From Caulobacterales bacterium (GTDB lineage Bacteria > Pseudomonadota > Alphaproteobacteria > Caulobacterales > Caulobacteraceae), in assembly GCA_947474395.1 (NCBI GenBank), contig CANJID010000016.1, positions 1 through 59,786 on the forward strand: a DNA stretch of 59,786 nt, in the 5' to 3' direction. The notes below the pieces were generated by a model. That model worked only from the letters and a program-made list of their open reading frames with translations. It made no database searches and was not told the DNA's origin. The position numbers and the translations under genes were made by a program. Every line of letters begins with the position of its first letter. The stretch's first letter is position 1. This document shows, piece by piece, positions 27,392-35,057 of this stretch.

Positions 27392-27790
27392 ATGCGGCTG
27401 ATCCCTGTCCTGTTCTCGATCGCGGCCGCCGGCCTCTGCGCCGGCGTCGCTGTCGCCGATCCCGACGACAGCCGGCTGGAGCCGGCTTTCGGCAATACGG
27501 TGATCTCCACCTATCCGGACGGGCGGACAGCCAAGCTGTGGCTGCAGCGCGACGGCAGCTACACCGGCCAGGGTCGGCGGGGCGGCGGCTCCAGCGGCCG
27601 CTGGACGGTGAAGGGCGACGAGGTCTGCCTGAAGCAGTCGCGCCCGATCCCCGCCTTCACCTCCTTCTGCACCCCGCTTCCGTCCGGAGGCGCCGGCGGG
27701 AGCTGGGCCGCCAAGGCGGTCACCGGCGAGCAGATCCGCGTCCGCATCGTCAAAGGCGGCCAAGCAAGCAAGAGCGGCAAGGGCGCCTAG
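27392..27790 (+). CDS. Exported protein of unknown function
   Basis: The 132-residue protein has a signal peptide (RLIPVLFSIAAAGLCAGVAVA). The mature part has two cysteines (EVCLKQ and SFCTPLP) that may pair, and a lipocalin-like GRWTVKGDEVCL stretch. Its last 4 bases overlap the convergent MFS gene. No family was assigned. Confidence 0.65.
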   Translation: MRLIPVLFSIAAAGLCAGVAVADPDDSRLEPAFGNTVISTYPDGRTAKLWLQRDGSYTGQGRRGGGSSGRWTVKGDEVCLKQSRPIPAFTSFCTPLPSGGAGGSWAAKAVTGEQIRVRIVKGGQASKSGKGA

Positions 27791-29178
27791 TCCTCCGCCT
27801 TGATGAGAGGGCGGGCCGCGATCCCGCCGAGGAGCGCCAGGGGGACGAAGGCGGCGAACAGCCAGGGGCTCGCCGCCAGGGCCGTCGCCGGGTCGAACCC
27901 GTGGGCCAATCCCAGCCAGTTGCCCAGCGCCCCCGCCGCCGCCGCGCCCGTGGCGTTGCCGGTGAGCTGCACCGCAGGAGCGGCGGACGAGCCGATGGCC
28001 CGCTCCTCCTCGGGCAGGCTGGCCAGCAGCTTTCGCGTCATGAACGACCAGGAGATGCCGAACCCCACCCCCACCAGGGTCCCGGCCGCGATCACCAGCA
28101 CCAGGGAGCCGAAGGGGAAGGCCAGGGCCAGGGCGGTCAGGCCTATGGGGATGGCCGCTACGCCCAGGGCGATCGAGAGCCCCTGCTGTCGTGAGGACAG
28201 GCCGCCGACGACCAGGGAGCTGATGGTCCAGCCGATGGCCTCCGCCCCCAGGGCGTAGCCTGCGGCGAGGGGCGACAGGCCGTAGAGGACCTGCAGCAGG
28301 GCGGCCCCATAGACCGAGAACACCACCGCCGAGGCGGCCAGGGCGAACATGACGAAATAGGCCGAGCCCGCAACCGACCTCAGGTCCGCCGCCGACCGGG
28401 GCAGGAGCCGCGGCTCCATCCGGGAATCCAGCCAGACCATGGCCGCCAGCAGGGCGACGCCGCCGACCACCAGGACCAGGGCCAGGGCCGCGCCCTCCAC
28501 CAGCCCCCCCGCGGCGATGGCGGTGATGGCCGCCGCCAGCATGGCGAGCTGGCGGATCGCCAGGCCCTGCGGCGCAGGGGCGGAGATCCGCGGCAGCAGC
28601 TTGGCGGAGACGGCCGCGAAGATCAGGCCCTGGATGGCGAACATCCAGAAGGCGTCCCGCCACAGCCCCGCTCCGGCGAAGAAGCCCCCGACCAGGGGCC
28701 CCAGGATGGTCGCCACGCCCCACACGCCGGAGATGGCGGCGAACAGGCGCGCCCACAGCGCCTGCGGGAAGACCATGGAGATGGCGACGTAGCAGAGGCC
28801 GGCGATCCAGCCCGCCCCCACCCCCTGCAGCAGGCGCCCGGCGAGGAAGGGCAGGACGTGGAAGGAGGCGGCGCTGAGCACGCACCCGGCCGCATAGGCG
28901 AAGGCCCCCGCCAGCATGGCCCGGCGCAGGCCCCAGAGGTTGGTGATGTGCCCGGCGCTCGCCCCGGCGACGATGGCCCCCAGCATGAAGGTCGCCACCG
29001 CCCAGCCGAAATAGGCGTAGCCGCCGATGTCCGCCGCCACGCTCGGCATGATGGTGGCGGTGACCAGGGTGTCGGCCGCGTTCAGCCAGATGCCCAGGCA
29101 CAGCAGGGCGAAGCGGGGGAGCCGCCCTTCCGCCAGCAGCGCGCCCCAGCCGGTCCGGGTTTCGGTCTCCAGGCTCAT
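27787..29178 (-). CDS. MFS drug-efflux-type transporter
   Basis: The 463-residue protein has about fourteen membrane segments, as in DHA2-type multidrug exporters, and motifs such as GHITNLWGLRRAML in loop 2-3 and LLQGVGAGWIAGLCYVAI. The exported compound is unknown. Its ATG overlaps the stop of the citrate synthase gene upstream (ATGA), so they are translationally coupled, suggesting that the transporter works on a product of that enzyme. Confidence 0.85.
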   Translation of the reverse strand: MSLETETRTGWGALLAEGRLPRFALLCLGIWLNAADTLVTATIMPSVAADIGGYAYFGWAVATFMLGAIVAGASAGHITNLWGLRRAMLAGAFAYAAGCVLSAASFHVLPFLAGRLLQGVGAGWIAGLCYVAISMVFPQALWARLFAAISGVWGVATILGPLVGGFFAGAGLWRDAFWMFAIQGLIFAAVSAKLLPRISAPAPQGLAIRQLAMLAAAITAIAAGGLVEGAALALVLVVGGVALLAAMVWLDSRMEPRLLPRSAADLRSVAGSAYFVMFALAASAVVFSVYGAALLQVLYGLSPLAAGYALGAEAIGWTISSLVVGGLSSRQQGLSIALGVAAIPIGLTALALAFPFGSLVLVIAAGTLVGVGFGISWSFMTRKLLASLPEEERAIGSSAAPAVQLTGNATGAAAAGALGNWLGLAHGFDPATALAASPWLFAAFVPLALLGGIAARPLIKAED

Positions 29179-30359
29179 GCGCCCCCCTTCAGCGCCTCTG
29201 GGGTCTCCACGGGGGGTCCGACATAACGCGCGCGGGGGCGGATCAGTCGCCCGGTCGAGGCCTGCTCCAGGGCGTGGGCGAGCCAGCCGGCCGAGCGGGC
29301 GGCGGCGAAGAGGACGAAGGGCGCCTCGGGGGGCAGGCCCGCACCTTCCGCCAGGGCCGTCAGGGCGAAGTCGATGTTGGGCTTCTCACCCGTCAGGGCC
29401 TCGGCCGCGGCGGCGAGGTCGCGCAGCGGTCCCGACGGCTCGAAGGCGGCCAGGAGCCGCGCGGCGCGGAGGTCCCCTTCCGGATAGAGCGGATGGCCGA
29501 AGCCCGGCAGGGGCCAGCCCTGCGCCAGCCAGGCCCGGGCGGCGGGCTCTCCGCCCATGATCTCCGCCCGGTCCGCCAGGGCGCGCAGCTGTTCGGCCGC
29601 GCCCCCGTGCAGGGGCCCGGACAGGGCCGACAGGCCCGCCAGCATGGACGCCGCAAGCGAGGCTCCCGTGGAGGCGGTCACCCGCGCGGCGAAGGTCGAG
29701 GCGTTGAGTTCGTGGTCGGCCAGCAGCACCAGGGCGCGGCGGATCAGGTCGGCGCTCCGCTCGTCCGCGCCCCAGGCCAGGGCCAGGCGGCTGTGCACCG
29801 GCCGGTCGGCGACGTCTGGCGGGCCGGCCAGGACATCGATCATGGACTCCGCGAGGCCGGCGGCCTCGGCGCGAAGCACGGCGGGGGAGCGGCCGAGGGT
29901 CGGGGCGTCGGTCCCCGCGCGCCGGGCCAGGGCCGCGAAGGCGCGGGCGGCGGGCGGCAGGGCGGGCAGCCACAGGGGCTTTGGCCGCTCGGCGGGGAAC
30001 AGGCGCTCGCCCTCGGGGGCGTCCCAGAGCAGGGCGGCGACCGCTTCGAGCGTGGCGGTCTCGGCGAGGACGCCCGCGTCACGGCCGCGATAGTAGAGCC
30101 GCCCCTCCAGCACCGTGGAGACGGCCGACGGCAGGACCGGCTCGCCCCAGGCGATCGCTTCGGCGGCCACGGCTTCGGGGCGGCGCCCCCCTCGCGGCCG
30201 GTCGGCGAGGCGCAGGACGTCCTGGGCGAGATAGAGGCTCCGGCGGGGATGGGCGGGGTCCGGCTTGGTCTGGATGCGGCCCCGGCTGACGTAGGCGTAG
30301 AGGGTCTGGGGCTGCACCTGGAGGCGGGTCAGGGCTTCGGCGGCGCTGAGCCAGGCCAT
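29175..30359 (-). CDS. Citrate synthase family enzyme with N-terminal helix-turn-helix
   Basis: Residues 1 to about 55 (LSAAEALTRLQVQPQTLYAYVSRGRI) form an excisionase/MerR-like helix-turn-helix. The rest (to 394) is a citrate synthase fold with GFGHPLYPEGDLRAA and NIDFALTALAE, where Asp330 is the catalytic aspartate. It probably condenses an acyl-CoA with oxaloacetate or a related 2-oxo acid. Such fusions may bind their own promoter. A perfect 17-base palindrome lies only 15 bp before this ATG. It is the first gene of a two-gene unit with the MFS exporter and diverges from a second citrate synthase. Confidence 0.85.
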   Translation of the reverse strand: MAWLSAAEALTRLQVQPQTLYAYVSRGRIQTKPDPAHPRRSLYLAQDVLRLADRPRGGRRPEAVAAEAIAWGEPVLPSAVSTVLEGRLYYRGRDAGVLAETATLEAVAALLWDAPEGERLFPAERPKPLWLPALPPAARAFAALARRAGTDAPTLGRSPAVLRAEAAGLAESMIDVLAGPPDVADRPVHSRLALAWGADERSADLIRRALVLLADHELNASTFAARVTASTGASLAASMLAGLSALSGPLHGGAAEQLRALADRAEIMGGEPAARAWLAQGWPLPGFGHPLYPEGDLRAARLLAAFEPSGPLRDLAAAAEALTGEKPNIDFALTALAEGAGLPPEAPFVLFAAARSAGWLAHALEQASTGRLIRPRARYVGPPVETPEALKGGA

Positions 30360-30373
30360 GGGCGCTCCATAGA

Positions 30374-30390
30374 TTGACGATTATCGTCAA
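30374..30390. promoter_or_regulatory. Palindromic operator candidate next to the HTH-citrate synthase start
   Basis: TTGACGATTATCGTCAA is a perfect 8-bp inverted repeat with one central base. It is 15 bp from the ATG of the HTH-citrate synthase, overlapping its expected promoter. Binding by the HTH of that protein is inferred. Confidence 0.6.
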
Positions 30391-30440
30391 GATTGCGCAT
30401 CACGCTACCAGATTCCGCCCGACGCACGAAACCGAACTCG

Positions 30441-30482
30441 ATCAATCTGTATATTGATTTATATTGTCAAGATTGACGACAA
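30441..30482. promoter_or_regulatory. Second inverted-repeat cluster in the citrate synthase divergent promoter
   Basis: ATCAAT(N6)ATTGAT at 30441-30458 and GTCAAGATTGAC at 30466-30477 lie in a locally AT-rich stretch 40-80 bp upstream of the rightward citrate synthase. GTCAAGATTG also occurs at 30386-30395 beside the first palindrome, so the same protein may bind both clusters. Confidence 0.5.
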
Positions 30483-30523
30483 GTCCCGCCCCGTCGATCT
30501 AGGACCCCAACGGGAGATCGATC

Positions 30524-31603
30524 ATGTCGGACGGACTGGAAGGGGTAGTGACGGCCGAGACGGTCCTGTCCTCGGTGGATGGGGCGGCTGGACGGCTGGT
30601 GATCCGCGGCCGATCCCTCGACGAGATCGCCGGACGCATGAGCTTCGAGGCGGTGGTCCGCCTGCTGTTCGAGGGCTTCTTCGCCGACCTGCCGGAGGAG
30701 TCGGGCCTGCGCCGCCGGCTGGGCGCGGCGCGGGCGGAGGTGTTCCGCGACATCGCGGCCCTGGATCGCCGCCTGACCACCCTCACCGACATCGAATCCT
30801 TACGCGCCTATACCGCCCGGTTCGCCGACGGGGACGACCTCGACACGGCCCTGCGCCTGCTGGCCGCCCCGGCTGTCTTCACCCCCGCCATGGTCCGCGT
30901 CCGTAGGGGTCTGCAGCCCCTCGCGCCGGATCCTACCCTCGGACAGGCCGCCGACACCCTGCGCATGCTGACCGGCGGCGCGGCGAACGCGGGCCGGGCC
31001 GCCGCCCTCGACACCTATCTCGTCACCGTCTGCGACCACGGCCTCGCCGCCTCGACCTTCGCGGCTCGGATCGTGGCCTCGACCCGCGCGGGCCTTACCT
31101 CGGCGGTGCTGGCGGGGCTCAGCGGCCTGAAGGGTCCCCTGCACGGCGGGGCGCCGGGACCGGTGATCGCCATGCTGGACGCCATAGGCTCGAGCGAGCG
31201 TGCGGAGGGCTGGATGACCGCGGCCCTGGCCCGCGGCGAGCGGCTGATGGGTTTCGGCCACCGGATCTACCGGGTGCGCGACCCCCGCGCCGACGCCCTG
31301 AAGGCCGCCCTGAAGCGCCTGGACGGCGGCGATCCGGCCCGGCTGGCCCTGGCCGAGACGGTGGAGCGGACGGCGCTGGCGCTGCTGCACGCCCGTCGCC
31401 CCGAGCGGCGCCTCGACACCAACGTCGAGTTCTACACCGCCCTCCTGCTGGAGGCCCTCGGCTTCCCGCCCGACGCCTTCACAAACGTCTTCGCCATGGG
31501 CCGCACCGCCGGCTGGATCGCCCACGCCCGCGAGCAGCTGGCCACAGGGCGCCTGATCCGGCCGGAGGCGCGGTATGTGGGGCCGACGCCCAGGGCGGCT
31601 TGA
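30524..31603 (+). CDS. Second citrate synthase family enzyme
   Basis: The 359-residue protein lacks the HTH and begins with the small domain of the family (GLEGVVTAETVLSSVDG, GRSLDEIAGRMSFE). Active-site His246 lies in GFGHRIYR and LKGPLHGGAP supplies the second His. At the catalytic aspartate position there is Glu302 (TNVEFYTALLLEALG), a variant seen in some citrate synthase-like subfamilies. The product is thus uncertain. GGGAG precedes the ATG. It diverges from the HTH-bearing paralogue. Confidence 0.85.
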   Translation: MSDGLEGVVTAETVLSSVDGAAGRLVIRGRSLDEIAGRMSFEAVVRLLFEGFFADLPEESGLRRRLGAARAEVFRDIAALDRRLTTLTDIESLRAYTARFADGDDLDTALRLLAAPAVFTPAMVRVRRGLQPLAPDPTLGQAADTLRMLTGGAANAGRAAALDTYLVTVCDHGLAASTFAARIVASTRAGLTSAVLAGLSGLKGPLHGGAPGPVIAMLDAIGSSERAEGWMTAALARGERLMGFGHRIYRVRDPRADALKAALKRLDGGDPARLALAETVERTALALLHARRPERRLDTNVEFYTALLLEALGFPPDAFTNVFAMGRTAGWIAHAREQLATGRLIRPEARYVGPTPRAA

Positions 31604-31620
31604 TCCGTCCCTTCGGGCCG

Positions 31621-31742
31621 GCCCCCTTCGTCACGCCGTTCGGCGTGACACTTCCCCCAAGGGGGGCAGAGTTGTTCGCCGAGGCCGCCGCTTCCACTCT
31701 GCCCCCTCTGGGGGAAGTACGCCCGAAGGGCGGGAAGGGGGC
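31621..31742. repeat. Long imperfect palindrome, CTTCCCCC/GGGGGAAG family, copy 1
   Basis: Facing arms CTTCCCCCAAGGGGGGCAGA and TCTGCCCCCTCTGGGGGAAG lie between outer GCCCCCTTCG and CGGGAAGGGGGC. A relative is at 57567-57681. It lies between two convergent genes and may terminate both. Confidence 0.6.
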
Positions 31743-31756
31743 TGCAGCGCGCCGCC

Positions 31757-33013
31757 CTACCCGCGCACCCGCATTTCCATGAGGCCGTCCTTGTCCACCT
31801 CGAAGCCGAGGCCGGGTCCCGGCGGCACCGCCAGCAGGCCCTTCGCGGGCTCGGGCATGTTCTTGTAGAGGCGCCGGTTCAGCCCCATCCACGGCAGGTG
31901 CCACTCGCAGAAGCCGCCGTTGGCGAGCCCCGCGTGCATGTGCATGTTCTGCAGGGCCCCCGCGCCGCCATTGGCGATGGCGACGTTGAAGCCCGCGGCC
32001 ATGCCGGCGATCTTGACCGCCCCGGTGTAGCCGCCGCCGATCATCACATTGGGCTGCACATAGTCCACCGCATCGGCCAGCATCATGTCGCGGAAGCGAT
32101 AGGCCAGGGTCTCGTTCTGGCCCGCCGCCAGGGTCACGCCGGTGCGGCGGCGCAGGTCCGCCATCAGCCGCACGTCGTTCTGGGTGATCGGCTCCTCGAA
32201 GAAGGAAAGGCCCAGGGCCATCAGGTTGCGGGTCAGCCGCTCGGCGTTGGGCAGGTCGAAGCTGCAGTTGCCGTCGACGTAGATGTGGGCGTCAGGGCCC
32301 ACCGCCGCCCGCACCGCGGCCACCCGCGCCGTGTCCTCGCGCACCACCTGGTCCATGGGCCGGGTGTCCCGGCGCGGCAGGGCGTTGGAGCCCACCACCA
32401 TCTTCAGGTGGTTGAAGCCGCGCGAATGCATGTCCTTGGCCACCGCCACCAGCTCGTTCTGGTCCAGGAAGGCCGGGCCGAAGGTGACATAGACCGGCAC
32501 CTGCGCCCGCGCCCCGCCAAGCAGGGAGGCGATGGGCGTCCCGTAGGCCTTGCCCTTGATGTCCCACAGGGCGATGTCGATGGCCGACATGACGTGGCCG
32601 GCGAAACCGGTCTGGCCGCGCGGCGACAGGGACCAGTAGAGCTTGTCCCAGATCGCCTCGTGCCGCAGGGCGTCGTCGCCGATGATGGCGGGGCCCGCGA
32701 CCAGGTTCACCAGGGCCGCCACGGCGCCCGGATCGGCGATGGTGGTGATCCCGTGCCCGACGAGGCCGCCCCGCGTCTCGACCTCGACATAGGTGGCGCT
32801 GTCCCGGCTGGGCTTCTTCAGCCCGCCATATTCGAACGTCCCCTCGAACTGCAGCGAATAGGCCGTGACCCGCGCGATCCGGAAGTCGTTCGCGGCAGTC
32901 CCGGTAGGACGCTGCTGCGCCAGCGCCATGTAAGGCGCCAGGGCCATGGCGCCGCCGCCCAGCCCCGCCTTGAGGAGGAAGTCGCGCCTGCCCCCGTCGA
33001 GGTGTCCCGCCAT
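31757..33013 (-). CDS. Exported enolase-superfamily (mandelate racemase-like) protein
   Basis: The 418-residue protein begins with a twin-arginine signal (GRRDFLLKAGLGGGAMALA). The enolase fold follows: N-terminal cap, catalytic Lys region NHLKMVVG, first metal ligand in YVDGNCSF, second in FFEEPI, third region AGQNE, and GGGYTGAVKIAGMA. It should abstract a proton alpha to a carboxylate of a sugar acid or related compound. Export of such enzymes is unusual. GGGGAGAG precedes the ATG. It diverges from soxC. Confidence 0.88.
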   Translation of the reverse strand: MAGHLDGGRRDFLLKAGLGGGAMALAPYMALAQQRPTGTAANDFRIARVTAYSLQFEGTFEYGGLKKPSRDSATYVEVETRGGLVGHGITTIADPGAVAALVNLVAGPAIIGDDALRHEAIWDKLYWSLSPRGQTGFAGHVMSAIDIALWDIKGKAYGTPIASLLGGARAQVPVYVTFGPAFLDQNELVAVAKDMHSRGFNHLKMVVGSNALPRRDTRPMDQVVREDTARVAAVRAAVGPDAHIYVDGNCSFDLPNAERLTRNLMALGLSFFEEPITQNDVRLMADLRRRTGVTLAAGQNETLAYRFRDMMLADAVDYVQPNVMIGGGYTGAVKIAGMAAGFNVAIANGGAGALQNMHMHAGLANGGFCEWHLPWMGLNRRLYKNMPEPAKGLLAVPPGPGLGFEVDKDGLMEMRVRG

Positions 33014-33112
33014 CGTTCTCTCCCCAGAAGTATTTGGCGCGTTTGGCGCGCCTCGCCTCTTGGCCTAGCATCCCCGGTCTCGGCGCACGAGCCAAGGGCG
33101 GGGTGACCGGAC

Positions 33113-34375
33113 ATGACGGACCGATGGGGCGAAGCCGCCGCCGGAAACGGGCTGCTGCACCGCCGCGCCCTGCTGACGGGCGGGGTGCTGGCCGCCGGGG
33201 CGGGCGCAGCCGGCGCGGCGGGGGCTCAGGTCATCGGCGACGGCTCCCCCGCCACCATGAAGACCCCGGGCGCGACCTTCTCAGGCTATGGGCAGCCGTC
33301 GAAGTGGCGCGCGGACATCCAGCGCCCCTTCGCCCCGGCGCCCGGCCGTCCGGGCACCGGCTCCTCCCGCACGCCCCTGCACCTCCTGGAAGGGACCATC
33401 ACGCCGGCCGGCCTGCACTTCGAGCGCCACCACAACGGCGTGCCGCAGATCGACCCCGCCCAGCACAGACTGACCATCCACGGCCTGGTCCGCCGGCCTT
33501 TGGTCTTCACCCTCGACGCCCTGCTGCAGTACCCAATGGAGACCAGCTGCCGGTTCGTGGAGTGCGCGGGCAACAGCGGCGGCATGACGGCGGCGACCCC
33601 CACGCAGGCGACGGCGGGCGCCCTGCACGGCCTGGTCTCCAATTCCGAATGGACCGGGGTGCGGCTCTCCACCCTGCTGGACGAGGCGGGGGTCCAGCCG
33701 GGCGCCGACTGGGTGCTGGCCGAGGGCGCCGACGCCGCGGGCATGAGCCGCAGCGCACCGCTCGCCAAGGCCATGCAGGACGCGATGATCGCCCTCTACC
33801 AGAACGGCGAGCCGATCCGCCCCGAGCAGGGCTTTCCCATGCGCCTGCTGCTGCCGGGCTTCCAGGGCAACGCCAACGTCAAATGGCTGCGCCGGCTGAA
33901 GGTCACCAAGGGCCCGACCTACACCAAGGACGAGACCTCGCGGTATTCGGAGCTGATGCCCGACGGCAAGGCCCGCATCTTCATGCTGGAGATGGGGGTC
34001 AAGTCGGTGATCACCCGCCCGTCCTTCGGCCTCTCGATGCGGGGGCCCGGGGTCTACGAGATCAGCGGCCTCGCCTGGTCGGGGGCCGGACGTATCGCCA
34101 AGGTCGAGGTCTCGGCCGACGGGGGCAAGAGCTGGGCGCAGGCCGCTTTAGAAGGCCCCGTGCTGCCCAAGGCCCTGACCCGCTTCCGCCTGCCCTGGCG
34201 ATGGTCGGGGGGGCCGGCGGTCCTCTTGAGCCGCGCCACCGACGAGGCCCGCGAGCGCCAGCCCACCCGCGACGCCTGGCTGGCCCAATACGCCCCCGGC
34301 CAGGGCTACCACTACAACGCCATCAACGCCTGGGGCGTCGGCGCGGACGGAGCGGTGGCCCATGTCTATGCATAG
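33113..34375 (+). CDS. soxC: SoxC-like molybdenum sulfite/sulfane dehydrogenase
   Basis: The 420-residue periplasmic enzyme has a Tat signal (HRRALLTGGVLAAGAGAA) and the sulfite oxidase fold. The molybdenum-ligating Cys is Cys151 in RFVECAGNS. GPTYTKDETSRYSELMPDG and the C-terminal Mo-co dimerisation domain (SGLAWSGAGRIAKVEVSADGG) are present. It oxidises sulfite or the outer sulfur of bound thiosulfate. It overlaps the cytochrome gene by 14 bp. The rest of the sox set (soxXYZAB) is not in the window. Confidence 0.9.
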   Translation: MTDRWGEAAAGNGLLHRRALLTGGVLAAGAGAAGAAGAQVIGDGSPATMKTPGATFSGYGQPSKWRADIQRPFAPAPGRPGTGSSRTPLHLLEGTITPAGLHFERHHNGVPQIDPAQHRLTIHGLVRRPLVFTLDALLQYPMETSCRFVECAGNSGGMTAATPTQATAGALHGLVSNSEWTGVRLSTLLDEAGVQPGADWVLAEGADAAGMSRSAPLAKAMQDAMIALYQNGEPIRPEQGFPMRLLLPGFQGNANVKWLRRLKVTKGPTYTKDETSRYSELMPDGKARIFMLEMGVKSVITRPSFGLSMRGPGVYEISGLAWSGAGRIAKVEVSADGGKSWAQAALEGPVLPKALTRFRLPWRWSGGPAVLLSRATDEARERQPTRDAWLAQYAPGQGYHYNAINAWGVGADGAVAHVYA

Positions 34376-34898
34376 GCTCGCCGGCATCGCGCTCATCGCA
34401 GCGGCGGCGATCGGCGTTTCGGGCGCCGCCCCCGCCGGCCCCAGCCTGGGCCGCCCCGCCACCGCGGCGGAGATCGCGGCGGTGGACATCAGCGTGGCCC
34501 CCGACGGCGCGACCCTGCCCGTGGGCTCCGGGTCGGTCGTGGCGGGCGAGGCGGTCTATGTCGCCAAGTGCCAGGCCTGCCATGGCCCCCGGGGCGCGGA
34601 CGGGCCGATGGACCGCCTGACCGGCGGCGTGGGCTCGCTGGCCACCCCCAAGCCCTTGAAGACGGTCGCCAGCTACTGGCCCTACGCCACCACCCTGTTC
34701 GACTACACCCGCCGGGCCATGCCGCTGACCGCGCCCCAGTCCCTCAGCAACGACGAGGTCTACGCGGTCTCGGCCTACCTGCTGTCGATCGACGGGATCG
34801 TCCCGAAGGACGCGGTGTTGGACGCCAGGAGCCTGCCGGCGGTGAAGATGCCCAACCGCGATGGCTTCGTGTCCTGGGCGGGCCGGAAGACGCGCTAG
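34362..34898 (+). CDS. soxD: SoxD-like c-type cytochrome
   Basis: The 178-residue periplasmic cytochrome has a signal peptide (LAGIALIAAAAIGVSGAA) and one haem motif CQACH at residues 70-74, with an axial Met likely in RRAMPLTAPQSL near 125. It is the electron acceptor of the SoxC enzyme; only one haem is present, so it is shorter than diheme SoxD. The start overlaps soxC by 14 bp, indicating coupling. Confidence 0.85.
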   Translation: MSMHRLAGIALIAAAAIGVSGAAPAGPSLGRPATAAEIAAVDISVAPDGATLPVGSGSVVAGEAVYVAKCQACHGPRGADGPMDRLTGGVGSLATPKPLKTVASYWPYATTLFDYTRRAMPLTAPQSLSNDEVYAVSAYLLSIDGIVPKDAVLDARSLPAVKMPNRDGFVSWAGRKTR

Positions 34899-35057
34899 CC
34901 CTCCCGGACCCTCGGGGCCTGACCAGACTCCAATATTACTCTGTGTTCGGATTGAATATACGGATCGTCACAATACAGTCATAATAAACGTAAGCCGATT
35001 TCACCCCGAATTAAGACTGAACGCTCTAGCTGAAAGCACCTCAGCAACGAGTTTTCT

